From Plumapathes pennacea (Eukaryota > Cnidaria > Anthozoa > Antipatharia > Myriopathidae): a DNA stretch of 64,000 nucleotides. The DNA is taken from NCBI GenBank assembly GCA_964036295.1, contig OZ038462.1:41149680-41213679 (forward strand), given 5' to 3'. This document shows, in pieces, positions 11,440 to 22,440 of this stretch. Both the position numbers and the translations under genes were made by a program. Under the pieces are notes generated by a model. That model did not search any database. It was not told where the DNA came from and worked only from the letters and a program-made list of their open reading frames with translations. Each line of letters begins with the position of its first letter. Position 1 is the stretch's first letter.

Positions 11440-12531
11440 CCATTGCGCACAACGATTAAACTGTGCTCCTGAATCCGCTAAGCGAGCAAGCACCCAGAAA
11501 CAGTTGGTGTAGAAACTGCTGCGGGTAAGTGTGAATCGTCTAAAGTCTATAAATTCCCTCGGCTTTATTTCAGCGATTATCGTGAAATGCGCCTTCATGA
11601 CGTATATTCGCGGTTCCTAGTTCTCTTAATCCCTGGAAGGTTCGCCAAACAAGTGTCTTTGATTTGAGACTGAATCGAACTGAACCACATACAGAAGTAA
11701 TGACTCATTACATCATTAATTGCCGGTTTCCTCTGTTTCTTAATGGAAAGTCAGTGTAGATTGCCGTGCCGTTCACGGCTTTCTCGGCGAACCAGACCGC
11801 ACCTGTCGTCTGTAAAGTAACCGAATAACAGCTTTACAAACTCTCTAAAATGTTAATAGCAGTTCAGATATTAAGCTAGTCGACTTCACATAAGTTACAT
11901 GCCTTTACTGCCGTTGATTAATTCAGATAAAGACATCGAGCTTTCTTGCGCTCTCGGCGTATAAAATTGATCATTGATGTCAACTTTGTCTTGAACCCAG
12001 ACTGTTTTTAAAGGATCAGTTAGTACTTATAAATTAAATAAATAAATATCGTTTATTTAAAGTCGAAGCATTAGGGAGTGGTTGCCCATTCTCCCGAGCC
12101 AGAGGTTCATGTTTCAAATGTCCGACCGTACTTAGGCCAGTAAGCAAGTATTCTCTCGGTAAGGTTATAATATGGCACCTTCGCATCCGTTTCACATCTC
12201 ACGACCTATTTTTAGAGGCAACCCTCGGTCAAAACAGTGCAAAGCAACTTTGACACGTGACTATATTGTAGCTGAAGCCGTGGTCATCGCACTTTTTGCG
12301 GCCGCGTTTAGTGTTCTTGGGATTGGAATGTGGCAGACCTGCAAACTTCCAACAGCGGCAGAATTGGAGAGGGACAGGAAACACAGAGAATTCAGAGCCC
12401 GAATGATAGAGAAATATGGCTGGGTTGATACCGCCCGTCCTAATAGTGAGGCGTTCTGGAAACTTTTGGTGAATTCACTGAACTCTTCAAGGAAAGCTGT
12501 CTCCAGAAGAGTTGGATTTGATGCTGTATAA
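11440..12531 (+). pseudogene. Small membrane protein family, copy 1 (probably defective)
   Basis: It has the family layout: a probable non-coding exon ending at 11524 before GTAAGT, and an acceptor TTTTTAG at 12215. The coding exon has lost about 20 bp after GTCAAAACAGTGCA, and the family start ATTATGATT has become ATATATTGT, so the first in-frame ATG in the spliced exon lies inside the membrane span. After EKYGW a further small deletion shifts the frame past the family stop, adding about 40 unrelated residues to a TAA at 12531. The span (VVIALFAAAFSVLGIGMWQT) and charged helix (ERDRKHREFRARMIEKYGW) are intact. An unspliced reading could start at ATG 12172. I favour a recent pseudogene; a product with altered ends cannot be excluded. 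Confidence 0.7.
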
Positions 12532-12828
12532 AAACATTTTATCTTTTGTGCTTTTTTTAGTGCACCACAGTAATCAAAACAACAAGGTGCAATAGGACTG
12601 TATGCTTTACTCGGTCTGTCTACTGAATCAAAGTTCAAAATCATACAAAACGACAGAACACTATTATAAACAGCAACGCTCGGGAACTTTGATTCGAGTG
12701 GTCGGCTGGTCGCACCTTTTAATTAGCTTCATTTGATAGTTTAGGAGTTGGAAGTGAACACTGCTATCATCAGAATGTACCCATCTACAGTTTTCATTTG
12801 AGTGGTCTTTATACAGTCAAAGTTCTCG

Positions 12829-12965
12829 CAGGCGACCACATCGGGAATTAGAAAAAGTGGTCGTAACTAGAGCTGGTCGCTTACGGGAATGGGCTCTCGT
12901 AAGCGACCACACGCTGAAACAGTAGAGGCTGGTCGCTTACAAGAGCTTTTAGCATAAAGCCGCTC
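12829..12965. repeat. Tandem GTGGTCGCTTACGAGAGC-type repeat, left part
   Basis: Variants of GGTCGCTTACGAGAGCTTTT and its complement CTCGTAAGCGACCAC recur here and again at 13640-13825. The array is split by the 523-bp element at 13102. Confidence 0.75.
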
Positions 12966-13101
12966 GGATGCTCCAGCCAAAACTTCCTTGAACTTTTAGA
13001 TTGAGATCTCATCAAACAAAAGATTAGCGCACTATGTCATATATTTCCTGTAAATGCGATCAAGTAGTTCACTTACAGTAAGGTGTTGACTAATACGAGT
13101 C

Positions 13102-13624
13102 CCCCGGGGAGGGGGGGGTACTCCCTATGATCGGCTATACGGAGAGGCTCCGCCCGAAAGGGGTGTATTTTTACGATCGAGGTATAAAAAAGGGTATAGG
13201 AAAATGACGTTTTTTAGGTATTTTAAAGGGTCAATAAAAAGGTGGAGTGAGGAAATAATTTTGGTATTTTAAAGGGGTACGAAAAACGCCAGGAAAAACC
13301 GGGGGGAAAAAATGGCGGAAGACCGGAAACTCCGCCTTGTTAAAAGTGGGAAGCACCCCGCCGTGGAATCGAAGGCTACAATCAAAGCAAGAGGTGTTTG
13401 TACTGCCTGATGCTTCCCGCCAGTTTAGGAACTGAATAAATGATCTGTTGAAGAATGTCGCGTTCCTGATCAAAGGTATAAAAAAGGGGTGCATTTGTAC
13501 TGGAGGTATATAAAAGGGTCCCGATTTTGCCCCCAGGATGGTATTTTAAAGGGTAAGGGGTTGACAGTCCGGGCGGAGCCTCCCCGTACAAAAGTCCTTT
13601 GAGTACCCCCCCCCCCCCTCCGGG
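13102..13624. mobile_element. 523-bp MITE with 8-bp target duplication (hAT-like)
   Basis: The identical 8-mer TACGAGTC flanks the element at 13094-13101 and 13625-13632. The ends are inverted: CCCCGGGGAGGGGGGGGTAC on the left and GTACCCCCCCCCCCCCTCCGGG on the right (close match apart from run length). A second inverted layer follows (GGCTCCGCCC against GGGCGGAGCC). An 8-bp duplication fits hAT or P-type superfamilies. Open frames inside are low-complexity and not transposase. Confidence 0.88.
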
Positions 13625-13639
13625 TACGAGTCAGACCTT

Positions 13640-13825
13640 TTGAGTGCTCGCTTACGAGAGCTTAAACAAAGGAAAAGATCAGTTGGTAATTCCCAAAAGT
13701 GGTCGCGGTCGCTTACGAGAGCTTTTATTACAGAGTTTGAGTGACAATTCAAACGGGGTTTCACAAATGTGGACGGAACTAGAGCTGGCAGCTTACGAGA
13801 GTGGTCGCAAGGAGAGCTTTGACTG
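13640..13825. repeat. Tandem GTGGTCGCTTACGAGAGC-type repeat, right part
   Basis: Continues the array seen at 12829-12965 on the other side of the inserted MITE, with units such as CGCTTACGAGAGCTTTTATT. Confidence 0.7.
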
Positions 13826-14156
13826 TTTTGGTATTCATAAACAAGTTTCCTTGGTTATTAAGTCTTCTTGCCTTTGGCACTGAAAGGGAGATTTTTTTAG
13901 AATAATTTAAATTTGTGCAGCTTGATCAAATTTTAATCTTCTTCTTGTGCACCTCACCGTGAACAAAGTATTATTTACATGTACAAGCAGAGATAGGACT
14001 CCCACTCAAGTCGATCGATATGGTCAAGAACCCATCATGTATGACCTGAACACTAAACTGAAAATTCATAAATTACGGCATGCTTATCTTATCTTATCTT
14101 ATCTTATATACGGTTTATCCAGATTCAAAAACCGTATGTCAAAACAAACATATTCA

Positions 14157-14714
14157 GTACGTGCAGCTAATTGGGCACAACGACTAAACTGCTCCTGAAT
14201 CCGCTAGGCGAGTTACAAACACTAGTGTATAGGGACGTTACTAGCTCGTCTAATTTTAAGTGTAGATTGTCCAAAGACGGCGGCGTGTAATTAATCATAA
14301 TCAAGTCAATTCCCTTGTCGCCGGCGAATCCAGACTCTTAAAAAGACCCAGCCACTTTATACTTAGAGCTGGTAAGCGAACAGTTTTCCCGTTGTGCGTA
14401 GTGATCTTCGAGTCTGTTTTACATTTACCCCGTCTTCTTTTTAGATAAACGGCTCGGTCAAAACAGTGCACGGAGTGTATACTTTGACATCAAGGCAACT
14501 TTGTGCAGTCGTGATTATGATTGTTGCTGGAGCTGTGGTCATCGCACTTTTTGCGGCTGCGTTTAGTGTTCTTGGGATTGGAATGTGGCAGACCTGCAAA
14601 CCTCCAACAGAGGCAGAATTGGAGAGAGAAAGGAAACACACGGAACTCAGAGCCCGAATGCAAGAGAAATTTGGCTGGGCTCCGCATGAGTACGATTACC
14701 GCGCCTCCTTTTAG
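14157..14714 (+). CDS. Small single-pass membrane protein family, copy 2
   Basis: Coding sequence is ATG 14517 to TAG 14714, 65 residues, in one exon that starts at 14445 after CTTCTTTTTAG. The upstream region from 14157 matches the probable non-coding exon of the other copies, but its splice donor is diverged. Residues 1-24 form a membrane span (MIVAGAVVIALFAAAFSV, then LGIGMW), followed by QTCKPPTEAE, a strongly charged helix (LERERKHTELRARMQEK) and the terminal FGWAPHEYDYRASF. Start choice: sequence upstream of this ATG is in different frames in different copies, and the diverged copy at 21350 has its ATG at the same alignment point. I know no named family with this pattern. Topology and function are unknown. 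Confidence 0.75.
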
Positions 14715-15419
14715 TGAGGCATTCTGGAAACGTTGGTGATTTCGCTGAACTCTTTGAGGAAAGCTGTCTCCAGGAGATTACGCCCTTCTCCACGCCGTCG
14801 CAGTCAAATTTAGTTATCTATATAGTGCTAGTTTTTCATTGTCCCCAGAAGAGTTGACTTTGTTTCTTTTCGTTTTTTAGTGTATCACAACAGTGGGGGT
14901 ATCATGACTTGGGTCACGTGTATATATAATACAGACCATCGGTTTGGTGCGCACATGCCAAGATTGAGGAGAAAAAAAACATGAACTAGTGTTTACTCAT
15001 AGGTCAATATGTCAATATGGATAGTTAAGCGATTAACAAGATACTTTACCATGTTTCTCAGTCCATTGAATCAGACTTCAAAATCATACAAAAAAATCAT
15101 AAAATGAACATTGCTATTTAAATATACTCATCGACCTTTCACACTTGGGTTTCATTTGACTTTAGGAGTGGAAAATGAACACTGCTATCATCAGAATGTA
15201 CTTATCTATAGTTTTCATTGATTTGTGAGTGGTCTTTGTTTGATATTCAGAAATAAAACGTTTCCTTGTTATTAAGTCTTCTTGCCTTTGATACTGAAAG
15301 GGAAAAACGAAAAACTTATAATTAGAATAATTTGAATTATGCTTTATCAGATCTTAATCTCTTTCAATTGTGCACCTTAACGCGAACAAAGCCGAGCTAG
15401 AGGTTCGAGCAAAGATAGG

Positions 15420-15735
15420 ACCAACGCTATTCCTAATGTCGATCGATTTGGGTCATCTCTGATTGATAAAGAACCCATCATGTATGACTAAACACTAGAC
15501 TGACAATTCATAAATTATGCTAAAAGCTATTAATGTCCACTGTTTTTTTAAACAAAAGTATTGTTAACATGAGCAGACTGAGATAGGAACCTCATTGAAG
15601 TCGATCGATATGGCTTATCTCTGATTAATAAAAGAACCGTCATGTATGACCTGAACACATTCCAACCGTAACTGACACTTCATAAATTAGCCATACATTA
15701 TGCTAAAAGCTCATCAAGATTCACTGAAAACCTAA
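15420..15735 (+). promoter_or_regulatory. Duplicated upstream block of the small membrane protein family
   Basis: A block with GTCGATCGATATGG, CATCTCTGATTGATAAAAGA, CATCATGTATGACC and TTCATAAATTATGC occurs upstream of family copies (about 11290-11400, 14010-14075, 17495-17600). It is present twice in tandem upstream of copy 3 (15420-15545 and 15560-15720). Position just before exon 1 makes it the likely promoter; no factor site is claimed. Confidence 0.55.
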
Positions 15736-15752
15736 CCAAAACAAACAGGTTC

Positions 15753-16361
15753 GGTACGTGCAACTTAAACTGCTCCTCGATACTTAAGCGAGTCAGAAAA
15801 GACAATTGCAGAAACTATTGGTGTGTAGGCTGCTGGTAAGTGTTTGAATTGTCCAAAGTCTGTGCTCCACGCCATCACTATAAGTTACTTTCACTTACAT
15901 TGTTTTATTTACAAACAGACATCGAACTTTCTGAGCTCTCGGCGTATGATTAATCATATGTCAACAGTCTCAAATTGTGTCGAATCCAGATTGTTACAGA
16001 TCCAATTTCCTCTCCACGTACTGTAGCCGATGAGCTCAGTTTTAATTCATAATGATACTTTAATTCGCGTCTGTTTCACATCTATCCCGTCTTCTTTTTA
16101 GAAAGCCAAAAAAGGTCAAAGCAGTGCACGGGAGTGTACGCTTTAAAATCAAGGCAGTTTTGTGCAGTCGTGATTATGATCGTAACTGGAGCCGTGGTCA
16201 TCGCACTTTTTGCGGCCGCGTTTAGTGTTCTGGGGATTGGAATGTGGCAGACCTGCAAACCCCCAACAGCGGCAGAATTGGAGAGGGACAGGAAACACAG
16301 AGAATTCAGAGCCCGAATGATAGAAAAATATGGTTGGGCTACGCTATATAATGATTACTAG
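15753..16361 (+). CDS. Small single-pass membrane protein family, copy 3
   Basis: A probable non-coding exon ends at 15835 (GCTGCTG before GTAAGT). The second exon starts at 16102 after CTTCTTTTTAG; coding is ATG 16176 to TAG 16361, 61 residues. The membrane span is MIVTGAVVIALFAAAFSV then LGIGMW, followed by QTCKPPTAAELERDRKHREF, RARMIEKYGW and a shortened tail ATLYNDY. One extra G in the 5' leader relative to copy 2 puts upstream sequence in another frame, which supports translation starting at this ATG. Downstream lies the roughly 90-bp dispersed repeat that follows other copies too. Confidence 0.75.
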
Positions 16362-16653
16362 TACCGCCCATTTTAGTAGCGAGGTGTTCTAGAAGCCATT
16401 GGTGATTTCACTGAACTTTTCAGTAGCAAAACCGTCTCCAGAAGAGTATGAGTTTCTTGTCTAGTCTTTTGTTTTTCCAGTGCACCACGACAAGGCACCA
16501 CTGGAGTATGACTTGCGGGGTCATGCATATATTATAAACAGAAACGTACATGAATACTCAAATGTATACTCATTAGAGCTTCCATTTGAGTGGTCACACA
16601 TTTGGTTTCATTTTAACAGTTCAGGAGTTGGAAGCGAACACTGCTATTACTAC

Positions 16654-17011
16654 CAGGGGCGGATCTAGGATTTTGAAAGTGGGGGTGGCTGGAGGCTGAG
16701 TATTGAGTATAGCCACTAGGGGGGTCCGGGGGCAAGCCCCGGGAAATGTTGAAATTTTAGAGTCTCTGAAATGGCATTTGCCCTGCATTTTTAGACCACT
16801 TTCGAGCACAGTTAAGAGTCTAATTTTAAAACGTGATATACTCTATTTCATGCATGGTAAGCACAATTTGATTACTGCAATATAAATTATAGGTATGTAG
16901 TAAGTGTTGATAATTTTTTATTTTATGTCAAAATGCCCAAAATTCCCTCTTTTTTCCACTTCAGAGGGGGGTGGCTAGCCATCCAATCCACCCCCCCTAA
17001 ATCCGCCCCTG
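16654..17011. mobile_element. hAT-type MITE, CAGGGGCGGAT termini, short copy
   Basis: The left end CAGGGGCGGATCTAGGA and the reverse complement of the right end CAGGGGCGGATTTAGGGGGG form terminal inverted repeats. A second copy in the opposite orientation, about 800 bp with a transposase fragment, is at 34323-35123; both share GGGGGTCCGGGGGC-type and GTGGCTAGCCA sequences. It sits inside the 90-bp repeat downstream of copy 3. Confidence 0.88.
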
Positions 17012-17279
17012 TTATACTCAATCCCATTGAGAACTTTCATTTTAATGGTCACACGTTTGGCTTTCACTAATTTGACAGTTCAGAAGTTGGAAGCGAATGA
17101 CTGCTATTGCCAGAAATGTACCCTTACGATTTCTGGGTTGGCAAATTCGCCTTTGGCAGTGAAAGGGAGAAACGCAAATGAAAAAAAAAAATGTAACTAT
17201 TGTAGATCAATTTGAACTATGCTTGAGAGTTCGCCCTGATTACTGCAACCTTAAAATGTATATCAAACCGTCTCTCTTT

Positions 17280-17400
17280 CTTTTTTGCTTAGCCAATAAT
17301 TCGAGTGGACAGTACGCTCTTGAAATCAGGGCAAACTCGACCGGCCTCACTATAAATGCTGCTCTGTTTGTGGCAGACCTGCAAAAGTTTGTTCAGCAAG
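17280..17400 (+). pseudogene. Relic of the small membrane protein coding exon
   Basis: Two pieces still match family exons in order: AGTACGCTCTTGAAATCAGG against TGTACGCTTTGACATCAAGG of the leader, and GTTTGTGGCAGACCTGCAAA against AATGTGGCAGACCTGCAAAC at the end of the membrane span. The sequence between has lost most of the span, and no open frame is kept. Confidence 0.5.
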
Positions 17401-17619
17401 TGTCCTTTATCTTTTAAGCTTAATTCTGACAAAGTATTGCTTAGAGGTATTAGTAGAGATAGGACATTCCCCTCCCCTCCACCCTCCCCCTCAGATAGGT
17501 ATCAATCGAGCAGCTCATCTCTGATTGATAAAAGAATGATCTGAACAACATGTCAACCGAAACTGACATTTCAAAAATTATACATTATGCTAATAGTTCA
17601 TCAAGATTCAAAACCGCAC

Positions 17620-18144
17620 AGCATGCCGTAGCTAGCAAAGTGACAAACTGCTCCTGTTCTTAAAGCGACGGAAAACAATTGGTGTGTAGGCTGCTGGTAA
17701 GCGTGAGGCGTATTATTCCAATTGGTCATCTGTCAACTCTCAGATAGTCACGAATCCAGACCCACAGTTTAAGCTCTCGTAAGGGAGCACTGGGAGCGTT
17801 CTCTTCAGGTACCGCAGTGAGCTGTTAATTCATATGACACATTCGCGTCTGTTTCACATCTATCCCGTCTTCTTTTTAGAAAGCCCTGGTCAAAACAGTG
17901 CACGGAGTGTACGCTTTGACATCAAGGCAACTTTACAGTCGTGATTATGATTGTAGCTGAAGCCGTGATCATCGCACTTTTTGCGGCCGCGTTTAGTGTT
18001 CTGGGGATTGGAATGTGGCAGACCTGCAAACCTCCAACAGAGGCAGAATTGGAGAGAGAAAGGAGGCACAGGGAACTCAGAGCCCGAATGATAGAGAAAT
18101 TTGGCTGGGCTCCGTTTGAACACGAGTACCGCCCGCCGTTTTAG
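17620..18144 (+). CDS. Small single-pass membrane protein family, copy 4
   Basis: A probable non-coding exon ends at 17696 (GCTGCTG before GTAAGC). The coding exon begins at 17880 after CTTCTTTTTAG, and the reading frame is ATG 17947 to TAG 18144, 65 residues. It has the span MIVAEAVIIALFAAAFSV plus LGIGMW, the linker QTCKPPTEAE, the charged helix LERERRHRELRARMIEK and the tail FGWAPFEHEYRPPF, close to copy 2. A Glu within the span (MIVAE) is shared with damaged copy 1 and is unusual for a simple anchor. Intron and exon sizes parallel copy 3. Function unknown. Confidence 0.75.
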
Positions 18145-18159
18145 CGAGACGTTCTCGCA

Positions 18160-21100
18160 GTAAACTCTAGTGTTAATTTCACTGAACCTTTTTTAGGTAA
18201 ATTGTCTCCATTTTACCGTTTTAGTTGTCCAGTTCGCCCCGACAAGATGGCATAGCCGAGTATCACTTGGTTTGAGTGCACAGACTATAATACGGTTGCG
18301 TGCGCATTTTCAAGACTATAAGGGGCCACAGTTGAATTATCACTGACTTTCCTTTCACAACCCTGCCGTAATTCGCAAGGCTATATTTTGCGGGCACGCG
18401 GGCCGCCTGATGGCAAGACTGGAGGAAGCTAAGGGAGCACCTTGGTCACTGCAGAAACAAAACCAAGCTCAGATTTACTACAACATTGTGAAAGTGGCTT
18501 ATTGTATTCGACGTGACGCATTTGTTTTTCATATAACAATATTGAGTTTCAAGGTCGTTTTCTGCCAATACATTTGTGGGCCATATTTGGCTGTACGCAC
18601 ATCCTTGTGAAATTATATTGTTCGTTTGTGATTTCGGGTCAGTGGCAAACCACAGTTGTTTCAATTAATTTTTTATTTTTGTGCCGGGTTCGTAATAAAG
18701 GCTAATTAGCATAGTTGACGATACGTTTTTGGCTTCGAAGCCAAATCAAGCGAATGTCAAGGAGCGGTCCCCCTTTAACGATTAGGTGAATAAATAAGAT
18801 CACCTACAATTCAGTACCCCGGCGATGGCATTGAATGATTCCACGATCAGCAGCTGGCCGTTTTAATTCTTTAGTAGTTTGACGATCGAGCTGGATACTA
18901 AACAAGGGGGAACGCTTTGGAGTGACGTGCATGAGCACCCTTAAAGTACCTATAATGGCAAAAATATTATTGTTAACATCGATTCTACGTCAGGTTAATA
19001 GTTGACTAGTAGAATATTTCTTGGTTTGGATGTTGTGCCTATGAAGGTTTGTTTCGAATATGCTAATGACGTGACGTCTACCCAGGCATTTTGTGTCATT
19101 TCTTTCTCCTTGTAATTGAAACTGGTCTCGGGTTCAAACAAAATATTTGGTAAAATCATTTGTACAAGTGTCAAACAAAACGTGGATGTGTATAAAATAA
19201 GCGGAATAAGCGGAAAGCCGAGTAGTCCACTCGAGAGGTATTGGAGAGGAACGAAGCTTGAGAAGTGTATGCGATCTACGACACTGCGACCTTGGAAGGA
19301 CGCGGACGAGAGGGCTGGCGAAAATTTGGGAGCTATAAACGGAGCAGGCGTTCTGCTCGAAGCGAAACTCGTGATGAATTGTAGGGGCGGACCACCCCTC
19401 GTACCAGTGCTTTGCGGCGGGAATTCCCGCTCTGTTAAGCCTGGTGCTCACTAGCGCATAAGCATAAGCATGGCAATATAAGCATAAGCGTAAGGAACGG
19501 ACGTATTTGATCCTTATGCTTATTGCTTATGTTGCCTGTCTCTCTATTATCCAGTAACTTTTGCCAACTACTTGACTCCATTAAACTTCCGTAGGATCCC
19601 CACAATTCATGAGCTTCAACCATTTACAGCTGGCCAATCATTGGGAACGTGTTAACATGACAGACAGAAACTGAAAAATAATTATGAGCAATTACACAGT
19701 TTGAAAAGGCGAGTGTTTACGTCTCACATATTTGCATACAGTTATTACAATGCAAATATCAACTCGACCGAGACTTACCTGCAGCTCTCCAACGTGCGTT
19801 TCTTTGTTGGTAAGTAAAACAACTCCGTTACGAAAGGTTTTACCTTACAAATCGTTTGGAACCGTATCATCCTGTTATATGGCTCGGCTGGACCCGGCTG
19901 TTGGGGTTTCTCGGTACAAAGTTGCCCTTTTTGCGTATACAGAAAGGCAGTGAATTTTACGGTAATTTTTGCCATTATTTCGCTAATCGCCAAAAAAAAA
20001 AGCAAAGTCTTGTCAAGTTTTTGGGAGTTAAAAAAATGCGTTTGAGCAAAATTGATGAAGGCACGGATAGTTCAATATAGCCTTCCTGAAGAGGCCTTTA
20101 TTTGCATACATAGAATACAATACAATACAATACTCTTTATAGTTTAAACACGGGGAGAGTTATAAGCATCACTGTTTGTGGGGTCATGTATAAAAATAAT
20201 CACTAATAATCAGTGATAAACGGCAATCGTTAACCTATATCTAAAAAGACTTTGTTGGCGCCATTGCTAAACAGTAATGTGAGTAGGTTTTCCTTGCAGT
20301 GTGGGTGTGTTTTGTGAATTCGAGAATTAAATAATTTTATACGTCTAACAATGCTCCAATCGCTGGTTTTAAAAAGTCGGCAAAATGAGTACACGAGGTT
20401 AAACAGCGAAGGCCCCCGACGAACCCCCTGAAGTTTGATTAGTACGTAATTTAGATCAAGGAAGGTTGATTTGGCCAGTTTAATTTACACTCGATTTTAA
20501 TACAAGTTGAAAAGGCGTAAACAGCGTTAGCCTTTTATCCAAAAGCGTTGTATAAAATATTCATTTTGGATCACTTTTAAACTAAAAGTAGACTACATAT
20601 TTTATCTGACTAGAAGTTCCATAATGGAAGTGAAACGCTGCCTGTCCGCACGCATTGATACAGCATTTCCGCGTTGCTGTATTTTCCATACTTTGTCCAT
20701 TCGCACACACTAAATCGGTACGAACGCGCCAGATTATGCAATTAGCTTCGTTTGAGACCACATCGGGTCAATTAGTTCAGTTAGAGGCAACCGAGTACAC
20801 ACTGTACCTACGGGCTTTTTGTGGCTGACTGAAACTCGGCCACTGCGACATTTTCGGCACGAAATTCCAGTTGCCTTGACAGCGAGCGAGAACGCTTCGA
20901 TATAAACACGGTCGGAGTTTCGCTCAAACAGGTCGCGCATTCAACAGATCGAGCTTAAAAAGTTTGGTTTGATTAAACCCAAATTAAAGTATTGCTCGAT
21001 CAATTCATTTCGTGTAGAACCTTCCTGTAGAACATGTGTGTATGGCTCAAAAACAGCACCTGAGAACTGCACACAGAAATGCACTGTACATATAAAGAGT

Positions 21101-21184
21101 AAAATGGATACGAGCTTTTTAATTCTCGCCAGATTAAGAACTAGCCTGTCACGCGCTCATATAGGCCCGCGATCAACGGTCAAG
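18160..21184. other. Spacer between family copies 4 and 5
   Basis: About 3 kb with no supported gene. At 19116-19454 both strands are open for just over 100 codons, but neither frame has domain features or splice partners. An inverted segment rich in GCATAAGCATAAGC at 19450-19530 and a short AATACAATAC run at 20106-20132 are the only structures noticed. Confidence 0.5.
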
Positions 21185-21250
21185 TGCCAGTAAAAGAGCA
21201 GTAAAAGTGCCAGTAAAAAGTGACGGTAAAAGTGGCAGTAAAAATAGAAG
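21185..21250. repeat. Short tandem repeat (AGTAAAAGTGCC type)
   Basis: Five or six degenerate copies of a 12-18 bp unit containing AGTAAAAGTGCC lie directly upstream of family copy 5. Confidence 0.7.
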
Positions 21251-21349
21251 TTTGATGTCCCTTTGGAGGCTCTGTAGATATGACAAAGCATGTTACCATT
21301 TTCCAGATCAAGACGCTTCAAATCCATACGTTTGGGGTGACATATAGAT

Positions 21350-21541
21350 ATGGTGATCCTGACTAGTGTTATACTGGGGTCCATCTTCACGGTGGCTTTT
21401 GGTGTTCTGGGAATACAGATGTGGTATATCTGCACTCATGGAGTGGAGCAAGAAGAAAAACGAAGAATTTATAAAGACAAAATGGCACACAAGTTTGGCT
21501 GGGACCCGTCGCACAATAACAACAGAAGATACTTCTTTTAG
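21350..21541 (+). CDS. Small single-pass membrane protein family, copy 5 (diverged)
   Basis: ATG 21350 to TAG 21541, 63 residues, after a possible acceptor TTTTCCAG at about 21306. The sequence is clearly related but much diverged: span MVILTSVILGSIFTVAFG then VLGIQMW, aligning with FSVLGIGMW of the other copies, then a charged helix (EEKRRIYKDKMAHK) and FGWDPSHNNNRRYFF. Conservation of the start position, the xxVLGIxMW span end, the charged helix and the FGW motif, with little else kept, suggests protein-level constraint. The CKPP linker is replaced by CTHG. It lacks the strongly matching upstream block of copies 2-4. Confidence 0.7.
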   Translation: MVILTSVILGSIFTVAFGVLGIQMWYICTHGVEQEEKRRIYKDKMAHKFGWDPSHNNNRRYFF

Positions 21542-22204
21542 TCGCAGCTGCCCGCAGAGTGAGTCCTGTTTACCAGCTTGTTTAGATAACAAACTTAAAT
21601 AGCTCGAACTGTTTGAAGTCGACAATTTTATCCATGACATGTTCACTGCCTTGACTGCGTTCAGTTGTCGCACAATGGACGGCGCCCAAGTCGGTGCAAG
21701 GGGAAAAACCTTGGACGCTTGTTACAACATCTTGTATCTATGTTTTAATGTTTATTAATCTTTTGTTTGTCGGACCGAGAACTTGTGCCAGATGAGCTAA
21801 ACTATTTATCTTCGTGAACAGATGCGTGCTATGAAAAGATGCTGGAGTAGCCAAGAAAAATTATACCAATAAGAAACTCTATCAATTCCATTTGGCGTCT
21901 GTGATCATTGCAAATTAGCGTGGGAGCCACTGTTTCTCTACCCTAGTTCCAGGTTCCTCGCTTGCAAATAAAGAGCGACGAAGGCTCGGCAGAGAGCGGC
22001 AAAGGCGAACAGTAGCAAGGGGAACGTGTCCTTTCCGCTCGCTTTGTCGTCGCCGTTCTTGTCGGAAAACTCTATACGGACGAGTAATATACGGACCTCT
22101 GGAACTAGGGTACTGTTTCTCCTGCATAAATACATTTGCACCATAGACTCGGTAGTTTGCAAGACGCAGAACTGGCCTCAACGCTACCGTTGTTTTTTAA
22201 TAGA

Positions 22205-22440
22205 TACTTCCAACGTCAGTGCACAGACCTTTTAAACTTGATGTGACAATAGTCTTCACGGCTATAGCTTTAGTTGCTGGCGTTCTTGCAGCCGCATTTT
22301 AGTTTTGTCGCCAGTAGAACTGCATGGTAGAGATCCCGTAACTCCTCCAACGATGGATCGAATAAGTAGAAACAAGGAAGATCGAAGACAAGATGATGGC
22401 CGAGGAAACTATAGCTCTGTTTTTGCCTCACATTTACCAG
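22205..22440 (+). pseudogene. Decayed copy 6 of the small membrane protein family
   Basis: After a TTTTTTAATAG acceptor-like site, the frame reads VTIVFTAIALVAGVLAAAF, matching the family span, but a TAG follows and further in-frame stops interrupt the rest. A charged tail (ETRKIEDKMM) is recognisable about 40 codons later. It lies 0.7 kb beyond copy 5, in line with the tandem array. Confidence 0.6.

Noticed and set aside
14445-14516. Upstream extension of small membrane protein copy 2 (leader open in frame with the ATG).
   Set aside because: In copy 3 a one-base change puts the leader in another frame, and in copy 5 the ATG aligns with the downstream start, so the leader is probably untranslated.
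19116-19454. Frames of just over 100 codons open on both strands.
   Set aside because: No splice partners, motifs or composition bias, and the double-strand openness suggests chance in a GC-richer patch.
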